A program made the position numbers and the translations under genes. The notes below the pieces were generated by a model. That model did not search any database. It had not been told where the DNA came from and was given only the letters and a program-made list of their open reading frames with translations. 64,000 nucleotides of DNA from Bacteroidota bacterium. Its GTDB lineage: Bacteria > Bacteroidota > Bacteroidia > AKYH767-A > OLB10. The stretch lies in the NCBI GenBank assembly GCA_016717325.1, contig JADKFV010000054.1, positions 1 to 64,000 of the forward strand, given 5' to 3'. This document shows positions 54,116 through 63,081 of this stretch, in pieces. Numbering within the stretch: position 1 is the stretch's first letter; the number at the start of each line of letters is the position of its first letter.

Positions 54116-54826
54116 ATGTGTACAGTTACTTTTCTTCCATTATCAAATCAAAATTTTATACTTACATCTAATCGCGATGAAGATGTAAACCGTGCACAAG
54201 CTTTGCCTGTAGCTCAATACCAGCATTACGATACAAATATATTTTACCCCAAAGATGGCAAAGCAAATGGCACCTGGATTGCCGCTTCTACAACGGGCAT
54301 TACACTTTGTCTGCTTAATGGGGCGTTTGTAAAACATTCATTCGGGCAAACATACCGCATAAGCCGGGGCATTGTTTTGCTCGATTTTTTCAAGTACAAT
54401 GATGTGATGGATTATACACAATCCTATAATTTCGACAATATTGAACCCTTTACAAGGGTGATAGTTGACAACCGACAAGATCTGTTGCACCTGCACGAAA
54501 TGCGATGGGATGGCAATACCATGCATGTAAAACAAATGGACGCCATGCTTACACACATTTGGTCATCGGTTACATTGTACAGTGCCGAAATTATTAAGCA
54601 GCGAGAGAATTGGTTCGAATCGTGGTTGCAAACAAACAATGATTTTACACCCGAAAACATTTTAATGTTTCATCACTTTGGTGGCGATGGCGATAAAAAT
54701 TCGGACCTGGTGATGAACCGCGGATTTGTAAAAACAGTAAGCATTACCTGCATACATAAAACTAATGCCGGCAGCGAAATAATTTACGAAGATGTGATTC
54801 AAAAAAATTGCATCGCAACCTTGTGA
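54116..54826 (+). CDS. NRDE family protein (TANGO2 homologue)
   Basis: This 236-residue protein starts MCTVTFLPLSNQNFILTSNR with the defining NRDE sequence right after. 'NGTWIAASTTGITLCLLNG' and a late 'CIHKTNAGSEIIYEDV' also match. A Cys at position 2 is a possible N-terminal nucleophile, as in Ntn hydrolases (known feature of the related folds, inferred here). Eukaryotic TANGO2 has been linked to haem and lipid handling; bacterial roles are unclear. It is packed between the DinB-like and ATP-grasp genes, so they probably form one operon. Confidence 0.87.
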   Translation: MCTVTFLPLSNQNFILTSNRDEDVNRAQALPVAQYQHYDTNIFYPKDGKANGTWIAASTTGITLCLLNGAFVKHSFGQTYRISRGIVLLDFFKYNDVMDYTQSYNFDNIEPFTRVIVDNRQDLLHLHEMRWDGNTMHVKQMDAMLTHIWSSVTLYSAEIIKQRENWFESWLQTNNDFTPENILMFHHFGGDGDKNSDLVMNRGFVKTVSITCIHKTNAGSEIIYEDVIQKNCIATL

Positions 54827-54835
54827 TATAAAACT

Positions 54836-55854
54836 ATGCGCCTTCCACTTTTTATTATTAAATATATCTATTACGAATATTGGCCGTGGTGGCTGTTTTA
54901 TGTTCCTATGTTGCCGCTGTGGTTTTACCTTTCGTTGCGCAACCGCTCATTTGCTTATTTTAGTGTTACCAATCCGGGCATATACCTTGGTGGTTTTTTT
55001 GGTGAGAGTAAAAAAGATATTATGGCCCTTATCGATAATGCTTACATGGCACAATCGGTGTACATCGAAAACGAAATAGACTTTGAAAGTGTAAAAAGCA
55101 AAATTAAAAACATGCCATATCCGCTAATTGCTAAACCCGATATTGGTGAACGTGGCAATGATGTAGAAAAAATAATTGATCCAATTCAACTTCAACACTA
55201 TCATTCAAAAATAAATGTTCCTTACATCATTCAGGAATTTATAACTTATGATATTGAGTTGGGAATACTTTATTCACGTATGCCAAATGAGGAAAAAGGA
55301 AGAGTAAGTTCGGTTACTTTCAAAAAGTTTATGAGTGTGACGGGCGATGGAGTAAATACTGTTTTACAATTGATGCAGAAAAATACACGTGCACGATTTC
55401 AAATAAAACGAATGCTATCCGAGCAAAATTCTTAATGCAATCCATTCCTGTCAAAGGTGAAACGCTTTTGTTAGAGCCCATTGGCAATCATTGCCGCGGA
55501 ACAGCGTTTGTAAATTATAATCATATTATTAATGAAGATTTGCATCGTGTTTTCGATAACATTTGCAAACCGATACAAGGATTTTATTACGGCCGCTTCG
55601 ACCTCAAAGTAAAAAGTATTGAAGATTTATATAAAGGCGAAAACATAAAAATTATGGAGCTCAATGGTGCCAGTTCCGAACCGGGGCATATTTACGATAA
55701 ACATTACACATTGCTAAAAGCCTATAAAGATTTATCGCAACATTGGATACGGCTAAGTAATATTTCGCGCTATAATATGCGAAATGGATATAAGCCTGTT
55801 TCATTTTCAACAATAGTAAAAACCTATTTCAAGTTTATTGTTTTCAAAAAATAG
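54836..55854 (+). CDS. ATP-grasp protein with N-terminal membrane segment (one frameshift)
   Basis: The first part opens MRLPLFIIKYIYYEYWPWWL, a Trp/Tyr-rich hydrophobic segment. It then shows ATP-grasp features: 'YPLIAKPDIGERGNDV' (nucleotide-binding Lys) and 'YIIQEFITYDIELGILY'. The frame stops at 55435 but continues one frame over as FLMQSIPVKGETLLLEP, then 'YYGRFDLKVKSIEDL' and 'IKIMELNGASSEPGHIYD', the metal-binding end of the ATP-grasp site. One missing base near 55420 rejoins a protein of about 339 aa. It resembles D-Ala-D-Ala ligase-type enzymes, but lacks a recognisable substrate domain. Function is unknown. Confidence 0.78.
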
Positions 55855-55955
55855 GTTATCCAAACAGTTAGAATTTATTCGGCATTCATTCGCGCATTCC
55901 CCAACACTGCGGTCGGGGCAGGCGTGGCAAAAAAAATGAGCTGCAAAGCATTTTT

Positions 55956-56080
55956 CTTTCCGTCATTGCGATCCTCTTTGCTCTCGTCATTGCGAGCGCA
56001 GCGAAGCAATCTCAGCGTCAACAAGTCCACTTCACGAGGAGGTTGCTTCAGTCGTTCCTCCTTCGCAATGACGGAAGGAA
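55956..56080. repeat. REP-type extragenic palindrome (GTCATTGCGAG family)
   Basis: CCGTCATTGCGA near the left end and TCGCAATGACGG near the right end are inverted copies. Inside are GTCATTGCGAGCGCAGCGAAG and GGTTGCTTCAGTCGTTCC, which form a second inverted pair. Such elements are common between genes in many bacterial genomes. There is no coding potential. Confidence 0.8.
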
Positions 56081-56116
56081 ATTAATCACTCGTGGCAATA
56101 AAGCATTTGCATTTTA

Positions 56117-57043
56117 TCAAAAATGATAATTCAATGCAATTTGCAAACCCACCGACCAGGGCTTATCTACAACATGATAGCTCACCGCAGTGCGCAACCC
56201 TGTATCGGGGTCAATATTATTATCGAATTTTTTTGAATACCAACGTGCCGGAAAATACCTAAAAGTAGCATCGGCCGTTAAAAATAAATGCTGGCTAAAA
56301 TATTTCATCAACCCAACTCCGGCATAAACTCCGGCATGGTGCAATGTAAATTTATTAACGTATACAGTGTTGGTTGTATCAGTGTTCAAGGCGGTAAATC
56401 TTCGCGAAGCATAATCATGAAATTTTAAATTGGTGGCATAAGCCGGACCAATAAAAACATAAAACAATGGCTTCTTTCTATTGTATTGCGAGTAGTCGGT
56501 ATAGCATGTTCCCTTTTTACTTTTATCAAATGGGCGGTTTAACATGTAATGAAATGTAAGTGGAATTTCTAAAAACGGAAAATTACTTTTTGTTTTTACA
56601 AAAGGAACTATTGCATGACCGGGCAACGAATCGAATGCAGAAACAAAAGCGCGCGCACGAATTGCTTTGTTCGAATAATAAATTCCTAAGCGTGCAAACC
56701 AGCGCTTGCTTAAATCATATTGAAAGTGCAATCCGGCAGTGTACGAAAACCCTGCATATTCATTTGCTTTTAGCAAATTGCTCAATAGCACATTTTGGTC
56801 TTTATTGTCCGATGGGCCAAGGCCATCATAACTCTCTTTGCGTTCGGCTTTAAAAAACCGCCCCTCCCAATCGGGCGAACCCATTATGCCTACCGACCAT
56901 CTGCTTGGGCGGCCGGTGTTTACTTTATACAACCCATCTTGTGCCTGCGCCCCAGCAAATACTGCAAGCCAAAACAACATTATTAAAAACACGTGCTTCC
57001 ACATTTTTTTACTACAAAATTTATTTTTTATTCCTGTTCTCAT
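56117..57043 (-). CDS. PorT-like outer-membrane beta-barrel protein
   Basis: The signal peptide is in 'KHVFLIMLFWLAVFAGAQAQ', so the start is probably ATG 57043 or 57004 rather than the far upstream 57103. The mature part alternates aromatic beta-strands such as 'FSYTAGLHFQYDLSKRW', 'ARLGIYYSNKAIR' and 'FLEIPLTFHYML', and ends 'WSVGLQIALNYHF'. The terminal Phe and alternating pattern are typical of outer-membrane barrels. No specific function can be given. It stands alone with REP-like DNA downstream. Confidence 0.78.
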   Translation of the reverse strand: MRTGIKNKFCSKKMWKHVFLIMLFWLAVFAGAQAQDGLYKVNTGRPSRWSVGIMGSPDWEGRFFKAERKESYDGLGPSDNKDQNVLLSNLLKANEYAGFSYTAGLHFQYDLSKRWFARLGIYYSNKAIRARAFVSAFDSLPGHAIVPFVKTKSNFPFLEIPLTFHYMLNRPFDKSKKGTCYTDYSQYNRKKPLFYVFIGPAYATNLKFHDYASRRFTALNTDTTNTVYVNKFTLHHAGVYAGVGLMKYFSQHLFLTADATFRYFPARWYSKKFDNNIDPDTGLRTAVSYHVVDKPWSVGLQIALNYHF

Positions 57044-57103
57044 TTTTGAATTTCCGTTTGCAAAAAAGGCGAAACATTTCGCTACTAATTTACTTTGCTT
57101 CAA

Positions 57104-57698
57104 TTGTTATGAACGATTGTTACACGGGGAAATTGTGACTGCAAATATGCCTTTCATTAAATTTTTTAAATGCTTAAACCATCTATCAAGTTGGGGAATA
57201 AAATTGCATCCGAGAAAATATAACACAAAACATTTTGATTTTAGTTGTGAACAATTGTATTGTAGTCGTATAAAAATTTTATCTTTGGAATAATTAAAAA
57301 TCATAAACATGAAATACTATGAAAACTTTTTTCAATTCAATTCCATTAATTATTTACATTCAGGTTGAACTCCTATTTGTACTATCACTTTTCAGTGTGA
57401 GAATATTAGTTGCAAGCTTTTTTAGAAACATCCTTTGTGCTAAGTTTTTTTCCAATAATTTATATTTCACTTTTACAAAAACAACCAAATCATTTTCTAC
57501 ACTACGCGTAAAGCAAGAGATAACGACAATGCTGAGCCGTTGTGCATTACCTATTTTATACACAACAATTTAGTTTCGAGTTGACAGCTTCAAACTAAAA
57601 CCATCTCAGCCAAATTTTATTTATCTTTAGTACCAACTTTGCAACATTGCATTGCGTATTTTTATAAAAATATTTTTACTTAAATAAATTTCATTATC
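57104..57698. other. Intergenic region with a promoter-like site and a doubtful small ORF
   Basis: 595 bases lie between two divergently read genes. A good Bacteroidota-type promoter sits at 57260-57287. An 84-codon ORF follows it (57319-57573, MKTFFNSIPLIIYIQVELLF). It is hydrophobic at first and then basic, without a recognisable family or repeat. I do not call it a gene. No RNA gene was recognised. Confidence 0.5.
57260..57287 (+). promoter_or_regulatory. Bacteroidota-type promoter
   Basis: TTG (57260-57262), 17 bases, then TATCTTTG (57280-57287), a full match to TAnnTTTG. It points toward the doubtful ORF at 57319 and the secreted-protein genes further on. Confidence 0.5.
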
Positions 57699-58649
57699 AT
57701 GAGTAAGTATTGGCTAATAACATTGTTGTTAACGTACACTGTATATGTGCATGGTCAAGTTAATTTGGTGCCTAATCCGAGTTTTGAGGATACTCTAAAC
57801 TGTCCCAATTTACCTACACCGAATATTAGTTCGTGTCTATTTTGGGACACATATGGGGGAACTCCTGATTATTTCAATCCCTGCGCTAACTATGGGCCAT
57901 TTTTCGGTGTTCCATATAATATTGGCGGGTATCAAATTGCATACAATGGTGAATCTTATTGCGGATTCCTTACTTGGAGTGTAGTTCCTGGAGTTATCCC
58001 TAATAGAGAATTTATCGGTGTAAAATTAATCGATTCATTGCAAATAGGGACAAAGTATTTTGTTTCTTGTTATATTTCCAATTCCGATACAATTCCAAAT
58101 AATTCCTCTACAAATAAGATTTGTTTTCGGTTTTCAAATATAGAATATACATATCTTGTGAATCCACCTGTTGATAATTTTGCGCACATCTGTGAGGATA
58201 GTATTGTATATGAGAAAAGTTCTTGGAAAAAAATTGGGAGTACTTTTATTGCCGATTCCAACTATAAATATTTGATTATTGGCAATTTCTATCAAGATAG
58301 CTTAACTAAAATAGATTCACTACCTCCTTATTCTCAAGCCCTTGCATACTACTATATTGATGCAGTTTGTGTTACAACCGATTCATCGTATGATGCCGTT
58401 TGGACTTCGATAACAAATAACACAGCAAGTGAAGAAATATTTTTTCCAAACCCGGCTAATGAATTTTTAAATTTTGAAAACAATTTAAACAATACTCATT
58501 TTGCAATTTATAATATTGTAGGTAAGCAAATCTTATGTAGTGAATTAGTAAAAGGCTTTAATCAAATAAATACAGGCTCAATTGCTGCGGGTTTTTATAT
58601 TTTGATTACAGATAAAGCCAAAACTTTTCGATTTATCGTGCAGCATTAA
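57699..58649 (+). CDS. Secreted protein with T9SS sorting domain
   Basis: The 316-residue protein has a signal peptide (MSKYWLITLLLTYTVYVHGQ), then 'NLVPNPSFEDTLNCPNL', the opening seen in many carbohydrate-binding-like (galactose-binding-fold) modules of this phylum. A region with 'YFVSCYISNSDTIPNNSS' and 'YYIDAVCVTTDS' completes that module. It ends with a type A sorting domain (IFFPNPANEFLNFENN, then AAGFYILI). No enzyme motif is seen. It is followed after 20 bp by the S74-domain gene on the same strand, probably co-transcribed. Confidence 0.82.
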   Translation: MSKYWLITLLLTYTVYVHGQVNLVPNPSFEDTLNCPNLPTPNISSCLFWDTYGGTPDYFNPCANYGPFFGVPYNIGGYQIAYNGESYCGFLTWSVVPGVIPNREFIGVKLIDSLQIGTKYFVSCYISNSDTIPNNSSTNKICFRFSNIEYTYLVNPPVDNFAHICEDSIVYEKSSWKKIGSTFIADSNYKYLIIGNFYQDSLTKIDSLPPYSQALAYYYIDAVCVTTDSSYDAVWTSITNNTASEEIFFPNPANEFLNFENNLNNTHFAIYNIVGKQILCSELVKGFNQINTGSIAAGFYILITDKAKTFRFIVQH

Positions 58650-58669
58650 CTTTAATAAATTTAATAAAA

Positions 58670-61573
58670 ATGAAAAGATATTTAGTTTTACAATTGCTAA
58701 TTGCAATTAATTTAATGTGTGTTTATGATACTTCAAAAGCACAATCTGATATATCGGGGGTGGTTACTGGACATATTGGTGCTGGAAATACTACGTATTA
58801 TGTTGGCTGGGATGCTGCTACCACTTTTGATTTAAATATTAAACATTTGGCAGCCAATAGAAATATAAATTTTTATACAGTGAATAACCCGCGCATGCGT
58901 ATACTACCAGGCGGCCTCACCGGCAATGGTGCTACTACCGATGGTTTTATTGGGATTGGTGATTTCAATTTTTTTGCTCCAAGTAATTTACTCCATCAGC
59001 ATTTAAATTATAATCGGAGTAATTATCATCAGTTTACAAATTCATTTACAGGTAATTTAGCATCCGATGGTTTGCTGATGGGATTAACTTTTAACCCAGT
59101 CAATTTACCACAGCAACCTGTGATAAGTTCATCAGCGGACATAGTAATGCAAGAATCGGGACCCATACGATTTTGGACTGGCAATCTTACAAACAATACT
59201 GTACCCGAAAGATTGATAGTAACTACCGGCCATTTTCGTAATCAAATAAATAATGCTATCGGCTTTAATGTTGCTCGCGTTGGCATTCATTATGGTGGTA
59301 GTATGGGGGCTTTGTATGAGCCTTTAAGTTCCTTACACATAAGCAGTGTGTCAATTTACAATGCTATTGGTGGTACAGGCTATCGCAATTGGATGAACTT
59401 AGGCACTTTGGTAAATAATGGATGCCACATGTTTACAGGCATGAAAATGGAAGGATTAAACCGTGCTGATGCAATTGTAAATTGGGGCGATGATTTAACA
59501 GGAAATGGCAGCCCCGATTTTATGCGTTTTGTTTTTACCGAATTCGTCAATGATTCAACACTCCACTTCGCAAATCCTACAAGTAACTCTACCAGTTTTA
59601 ATGGTGAAGAGGTAATGCGCTACGCAGGCAATGGCAATGTTGGTGTGGGCAATTATTATTTTTATGGTATAAATACTTTTCCAAATAACCGTTTCGAAAT
59701 ATTAGATGCAAACCCAAATTCATTAACAAATGCAAATTCAGATATTCCGCAACTACGTCTTACTTATACATATGATGCTAATCCAGCATTGGGTGTACAT
59801 ACGGATTTTCAAAATACCTCAACAGGTGATTTGCAAATAAATACTACCAATGGAACTTATCAACGGGTTGGAATTAATAATGCAACAAATACCCTTACGC
59901 AAACATTAGATGTAAATGGAAATTTGCGTTTGCGCACATTGCCCACTGCTACTTTCGATGCCACTAATAATGCAGCTATTAACAAAGTATTAGTTACTAA
60001 CAATTTTGGAGAGATTTATTGGCGCACTGACATTGGAGTTGGGGGAGGAGGCAATTTAAATATGTGCCCCCTCACTGCGCCTGATTTAAATTATGTTGTA
60101 AAAATTACAGGTACCAATTCACCATATCAAATTTGTAAAACTGCAATTTATGAAAACGCTGCATTAAATGTAGGAATTGGTACCACAGCCATAAGTGCAA
60201 AATTGCATGTGAAGCATTCGAGTGCATCAAGCTTTAATGGTTTTATATCGGAAATAGATGGCCTTTCTACAGGTACAGAAATGTATGCAGGAAATTTTGT
60301 TGCACAAAATGGAACAGGTCGCACAATAGGCGTAAAAACGAATGCGTTTGGTAATGCCAGCAATACAGGCAACTATGGTATACTTTCGGAGGCAACAGGA
60401 TATGTAGGAAAGAACGCATTAGGTGGCCACTTTTATGTTGTTTCTAATGGGGTAGCAGCTCAATTATGGGGTGTTTCGGCCAATGTAAATGGCAAAGCTG
60501 ATGTTATGCAAGGCGTTAGTTCTGGTGTTGCAGGTACAGCCACCTATCAAAGTTTTGCTGGCCGTTTTGAAAATACAGCTACAGTTACCGATGCAATCAT
60601 TGGAAAGACATTTGGTGGCTCATTTGTTGTTACCGGGCAATCGGCTTTTGCGTATGGCGTTTATGCCCTTGCCAATGGAAGTGCTACCAGGGAACAATGT
60701 GGAGGCTATTTTGAAGCAGCTGGTAATGCATTATCAACACCTGTTCGATTCGGTGTAAAAACACAAATTATCGGCACCCCATCCAATGACCAATATGCCT
60801 TATGGGCCAAATCTGCTTCATCAAACTGCAACACAACATGTACTCAAGCAGCGGGTTATTTTACTGGAGATGTTTTTACCACAAGCTCAATGTACTTTAC
60901 TTCAGATAGTATTCTCAAAAAAAACATTACCCCGATCTCCGCAGCTTTAAATATTTTGCAACAATTAAAACCTAAATCCTATGAATATGAGAATGCTAAA
61001 TACCCGCAAATGAATTTACCTGTTGGTTTACATTCTGGTCTTGTTGCGCAAGATATTGAAAAAGTATTGCCGGGTTTGGTCATGCATGTCAACCACCCAG
61101 CGGAATATGATTCCACAGGAAAAGTCATAAATCAGATGGTAAGTTATAAAGGAATAAATTATATCGAACTTATCCCATGGCTTATATCTGGCATCCAAGA
61201 ACAACAAACCCAAATCACCAATCTTCAAAATCAAATAAACTTATGCTGTCCAAATAATTCAAAAGGAACAAACAGCAGCCACACCATCACCACAAAACTA
61301 TCAGACATAGAAACCATCATCCTCGACCAAAACGAGCCAAACCCATTTGCCGAGGAAACCAACATCAGTTATTTTATTCCAGAAAGTGCCGGCAAAGCGG
61401 AGATTATGTTTTACACAAACGATGGCCGCCTGATAAATAAAGTAGAAATAAAAGAAAAAGGGCAAGGCACTTTGCACATCTATGCTTCAGACTTAAGTAG
61501 TGGCATTTATACGTATACACTTATGGTTAATGGCAAAGTGGTGGAGACTAAAAGAATGATGAAATCTAAATAA
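58670..61573 (+). CDS. Secreted tail-fibre-like protein with S74 chaperone domain and T9SS sorting domain
   Basis: This is a 967-residue protein with a signal peptide (MKRYLVLQLLIAINLMCVYD, with cleavage near SKAQ). A long Asn/Gly-rich beta-structured region follows. Residues about 740-860 match the endosialidase-type intramolecular chaperone: 'SDSILKKNITPI', 'LKPKSYEYEN', 'GLVAQDIEKVLPGLV' and a terminal helix 'GIQEQQTQITNLQNQI'. Ser745 and Lys750 have the SDxxxK spacing of the self-cleavage site. A type A sorting domain (LDQNEPNPFAEETNISYF, then SSGIYTYTL) follows it. S74 domains normally trimerise beta-helical fibres and then cut themselves off. Here that cut would separate the fibre from its secretion and anchoring signal. 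Confidence 0.87.
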   Translation: MKRYLVLQLLIAINLMCVYDTSKAQSDISGVVTGHIGAGNTTYYVGWDAATTFDLNIKHLAANRNINFYTVNNPRMRILPGGLTGNGATTDGFIGIGDFNFFAPSNLLHQHLNYNRSNYHQFTNSFTGNLASDGLLMGLTFNPVNLPQQPVISSSADIVMQESGPIRFWTGNLTNNTVPERLIVTTGHFRNQINNAIGFNVARVGIHYGGSMGALYEPLSSLHISSVSIYNAIGGTGYRNWMNLGTLVNNGCHMFTGMKMEGLNRADAIVNWGDDLTGNGSPDFMRFVFTEFVNDSTLHFANPTSNSTSFNGEEVMRYAGNGNVGVGNYYFYGINTFPNNRFEILDANPNSLTNANSDIPQLRLTYTYDANPALGVHTDFQNTSTGDLQINTTNGTYQRVGINNATNTLTQTLDVNGNLRLRTLPTATFDATNNAAINKVLVTNNFGEIYWRTDIGVGGGGNLNMCPLTAPDLNYVVKITGTNSPYQICKTAIYENAALNVGIGTTAISAKLHVKHSSASSFNGFISEIDGLSTGTEMYAGNFVAQNGTGRTIGVKTNAFGNASNTGNYGILSEATGYVGKNALGGHFYVVSNGVAAQLWGVSANVNGKADVMQGVSSGVAGTATYQSFAGRFENTATVTDAIIGKTFGGSFVVTGQSAFAYGVYALANGSATREQCGGYFEAAGNALSTPVRFGVKTQIIGTPSNDQYALWAKSASSNCNTTCTQAAGYFTGDVFTTSSMYFTSDSILKKNITPISAALNILQQLKPKSYEYENAKYPQMNLPVGLHSGLVAQDIEKVLPGLVMHVNHPAEYDSTGKVINQMVSYKGINYIELIPWLISGIQEQQTQITNLQNQINLCCPNNSKGTNSSHTITTKLSDIETIILDQNEPNPFAEETNISYFIPESAGKAEIMFYTNDGRLINKVEIKEKGQGTLHIYASDLSSGIYTYTLMVNGKVVETKRMMKSK

Positions 61574-61911
61574 GTTCTTAGTTGCGTTTTCGATGCGCCA
61601 TGTTCTTAGTTCTTAGTTACATTTGCGGAGAGGATTGTTCTTAGTTTTTATGGTGAGCGAAGTAGAAGCAACGTTTGCAGTGATTTAGTTTTCACAACAA
61701 ATTTTTATAAAGTAGAAATAAGTTTCTTCCTGAATGACTTTAGCCCCACAAGTCATTCAGGTGGAAACCTCTTGTTATTGAGGTGATTTTGTTATTTGAC
61801 CCTTTTTTTTAAATATGCATACTAATCGTTATTGAGGATTCGAATCACAAAACAATTTGAATACATGGCAATCTATAAATACAATAGTTTTTCGAGTACC
61901 AAAATCATTTT
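61574..61911. other. Intergenic region with short direct repeats and a hairpin
   Basis: 338 bases without a gene. GTTCTTAGT occurs four times between 61573 and 61646. A long hairpin lies at 61722-61769: TCCTGAATGACTT/AGTCATTCAGG plus outer GTTTC/GAAAC pairs. It could act as a terminator-like structure or a REP element. A second weak stem (CCTC...GAGG) follows. Confidence 0.55.
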
Positions 61912-62850
61912 CTAAAAAAGATTTTCGTTTGCACCAAACTTATAAATATTAAAACCTTCCTCATCGATATGCGATGCAAGTTGCTTAGTAAGATTCTCGA
62001 TAGAAATATTTTTCATGCGTTGCTGTTGAATAATGTGAAATAATCTGCGAGCGGCAAGGTGTAGCTTTTTTTCTTTGCTCGATTGTGTTGCAAGTGATTT
62101 AATATTATCAAGTAATTCTATTACACCTTCGTTTTTCGATGCAATGGTTTTTTGTACAGGAATGATTTTATCTTTTCCATTTTCGTGCAACATGGTTACA
62201 ATGTTTTTGTACATAATATCGGCCCCATCGCGGTCGCTTTTATTTATTACAAACATATCGGCAATTTCTACAATTCCCGATTTTAGGAGTTGCACATCAT
62301 CGCCACCTTCGGGCACCATTACAAGAATAGTAACATCGGCAAGCGAGGCAATTTCAACTTCCGATTGCCCCACACCTACCGTTTCAATAATAATATAGTC
62401 GAACTGTGCAGCACGCAACACATCGGCTACTTCAAACGTTTTTGCCGAGAGGCCACCAAGGTTACCACGTGTTGCCAATGAGCGGATATAAACATTTTTG
62501 TTATCGTAATGTTGATTCATGCGTACACGGTCGCCAAGCAATGCCCCAGTATTGAAAGGCGATGTAGGGTCAACGGCAATCACGGCCACACGGCTATCGA
62601 TGGCAAGCGATGTAAGCATAGCGTTGATAAGCGTGCTTTTACCGGCACCGGGCGAACCTGTAATACCAATAGTTTTTACCCTATTCGAAAATTTTAGTTG
62701 TTGTAATATTTGCTCGTAACCCTCGGCATTATTTTCTACCCACGAAATAATACGTGCCAATGCACGGTTGTCTCCCGCCAGCATTTGTGTTATCCATATA
62801 TTAAAATCGTTATTCACCCGCCAATTTGTTTTGAACACTGTAAATTGCAA
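61912..62850 (-). CDS. meaB: Methylmalonyl-CoA mutase-associated GTPase MeaB (ArgK family)
   Basis: The 312-residue protein has a P-loop 'TIGITGSPGAGKSTLINAML', the family stretch 'VIAVDPTSPFNTGALLGDRV', 'IIIETVGVGQSEVEIASLAD' (switch and metal binding) and the guanine-specificity 'VINKSDRDGAD'. A C-terminal helical dimerisation arm follows. MeaB gates cofactor B12 loading and protects methylmalonyl-CoA mutase. The mutase genes are not in this window. The exact start is not certain, but ATG 62850 gives a normal N-terminal helical region. Confidence 0.93.
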   Translation of the reverse strand: MQFTVFKTNWRVNNDFNIWITQMLAGDNRALARIISWVENNAEGYEQILQQLKFSNRVKTIGITGSPGAGKSTLINAMLTSLAIDSRVAVIAVDPTSPFNTGALLGDRVRMNQHYDNKNVYIRSLATRGNLGGLSAKTFEVADVLRAAQFDYIIIETVGVGQSEVEIASLADVTILVMVPEGGDDVQLLKSGIVEIADMFVINKSDRDGADIMYKNIVTMLHENGKDKIIPVQKTIASKNEGVIELLDNIKSLATQSSKEKKLHLAARRLFHIIQQQRMKNISIENLTKQLASHIDEEGFNIYKFGANENLF

Positions 62851-62960
62851 AACTTGTAAATAGACACCATCATTGCAAGCGGTATTAATTAAATATTTTG
62901 CAAGTATTGCACAATGATTGTTACTGGTTATTCATTACTCGCTAATTTTGTAAATGATAC

Positions 62961-63033
62961 CAACGAATTACGAATTAAATACGCATACACGAATTTCGCA
63001 ATTCGTACATTCGAACCAATTCGTAATTCGTTG
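62961..63033. repeat. 16-bp perfect inverted repeat (CAACGAATTACGAATT)
   Basis: CAACGAATTACGAATT (62961-62976) and its exact reverse complement AATTCGTAATTCGTTG (63018-63033) flank a 41-bp core. The core itself holds GAATTTCGCAATTC. It lies just upstream of uvrC and looks like a small mobile or REP-like element. Confidence 0.75.
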
Positions 63034-63081
63034 ATGCCAAAAATAAAGGCCACATTTCAATCATAATATCGAAAATAAAAA

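Noticed and set aside
57319..57573. 84-codon rightward ORF after a promoter-like site
   Set aside because: It has no recognisable domain, an odd composition and an overlapping alternative short frame. It is kept only as a note in the intergenic entry.
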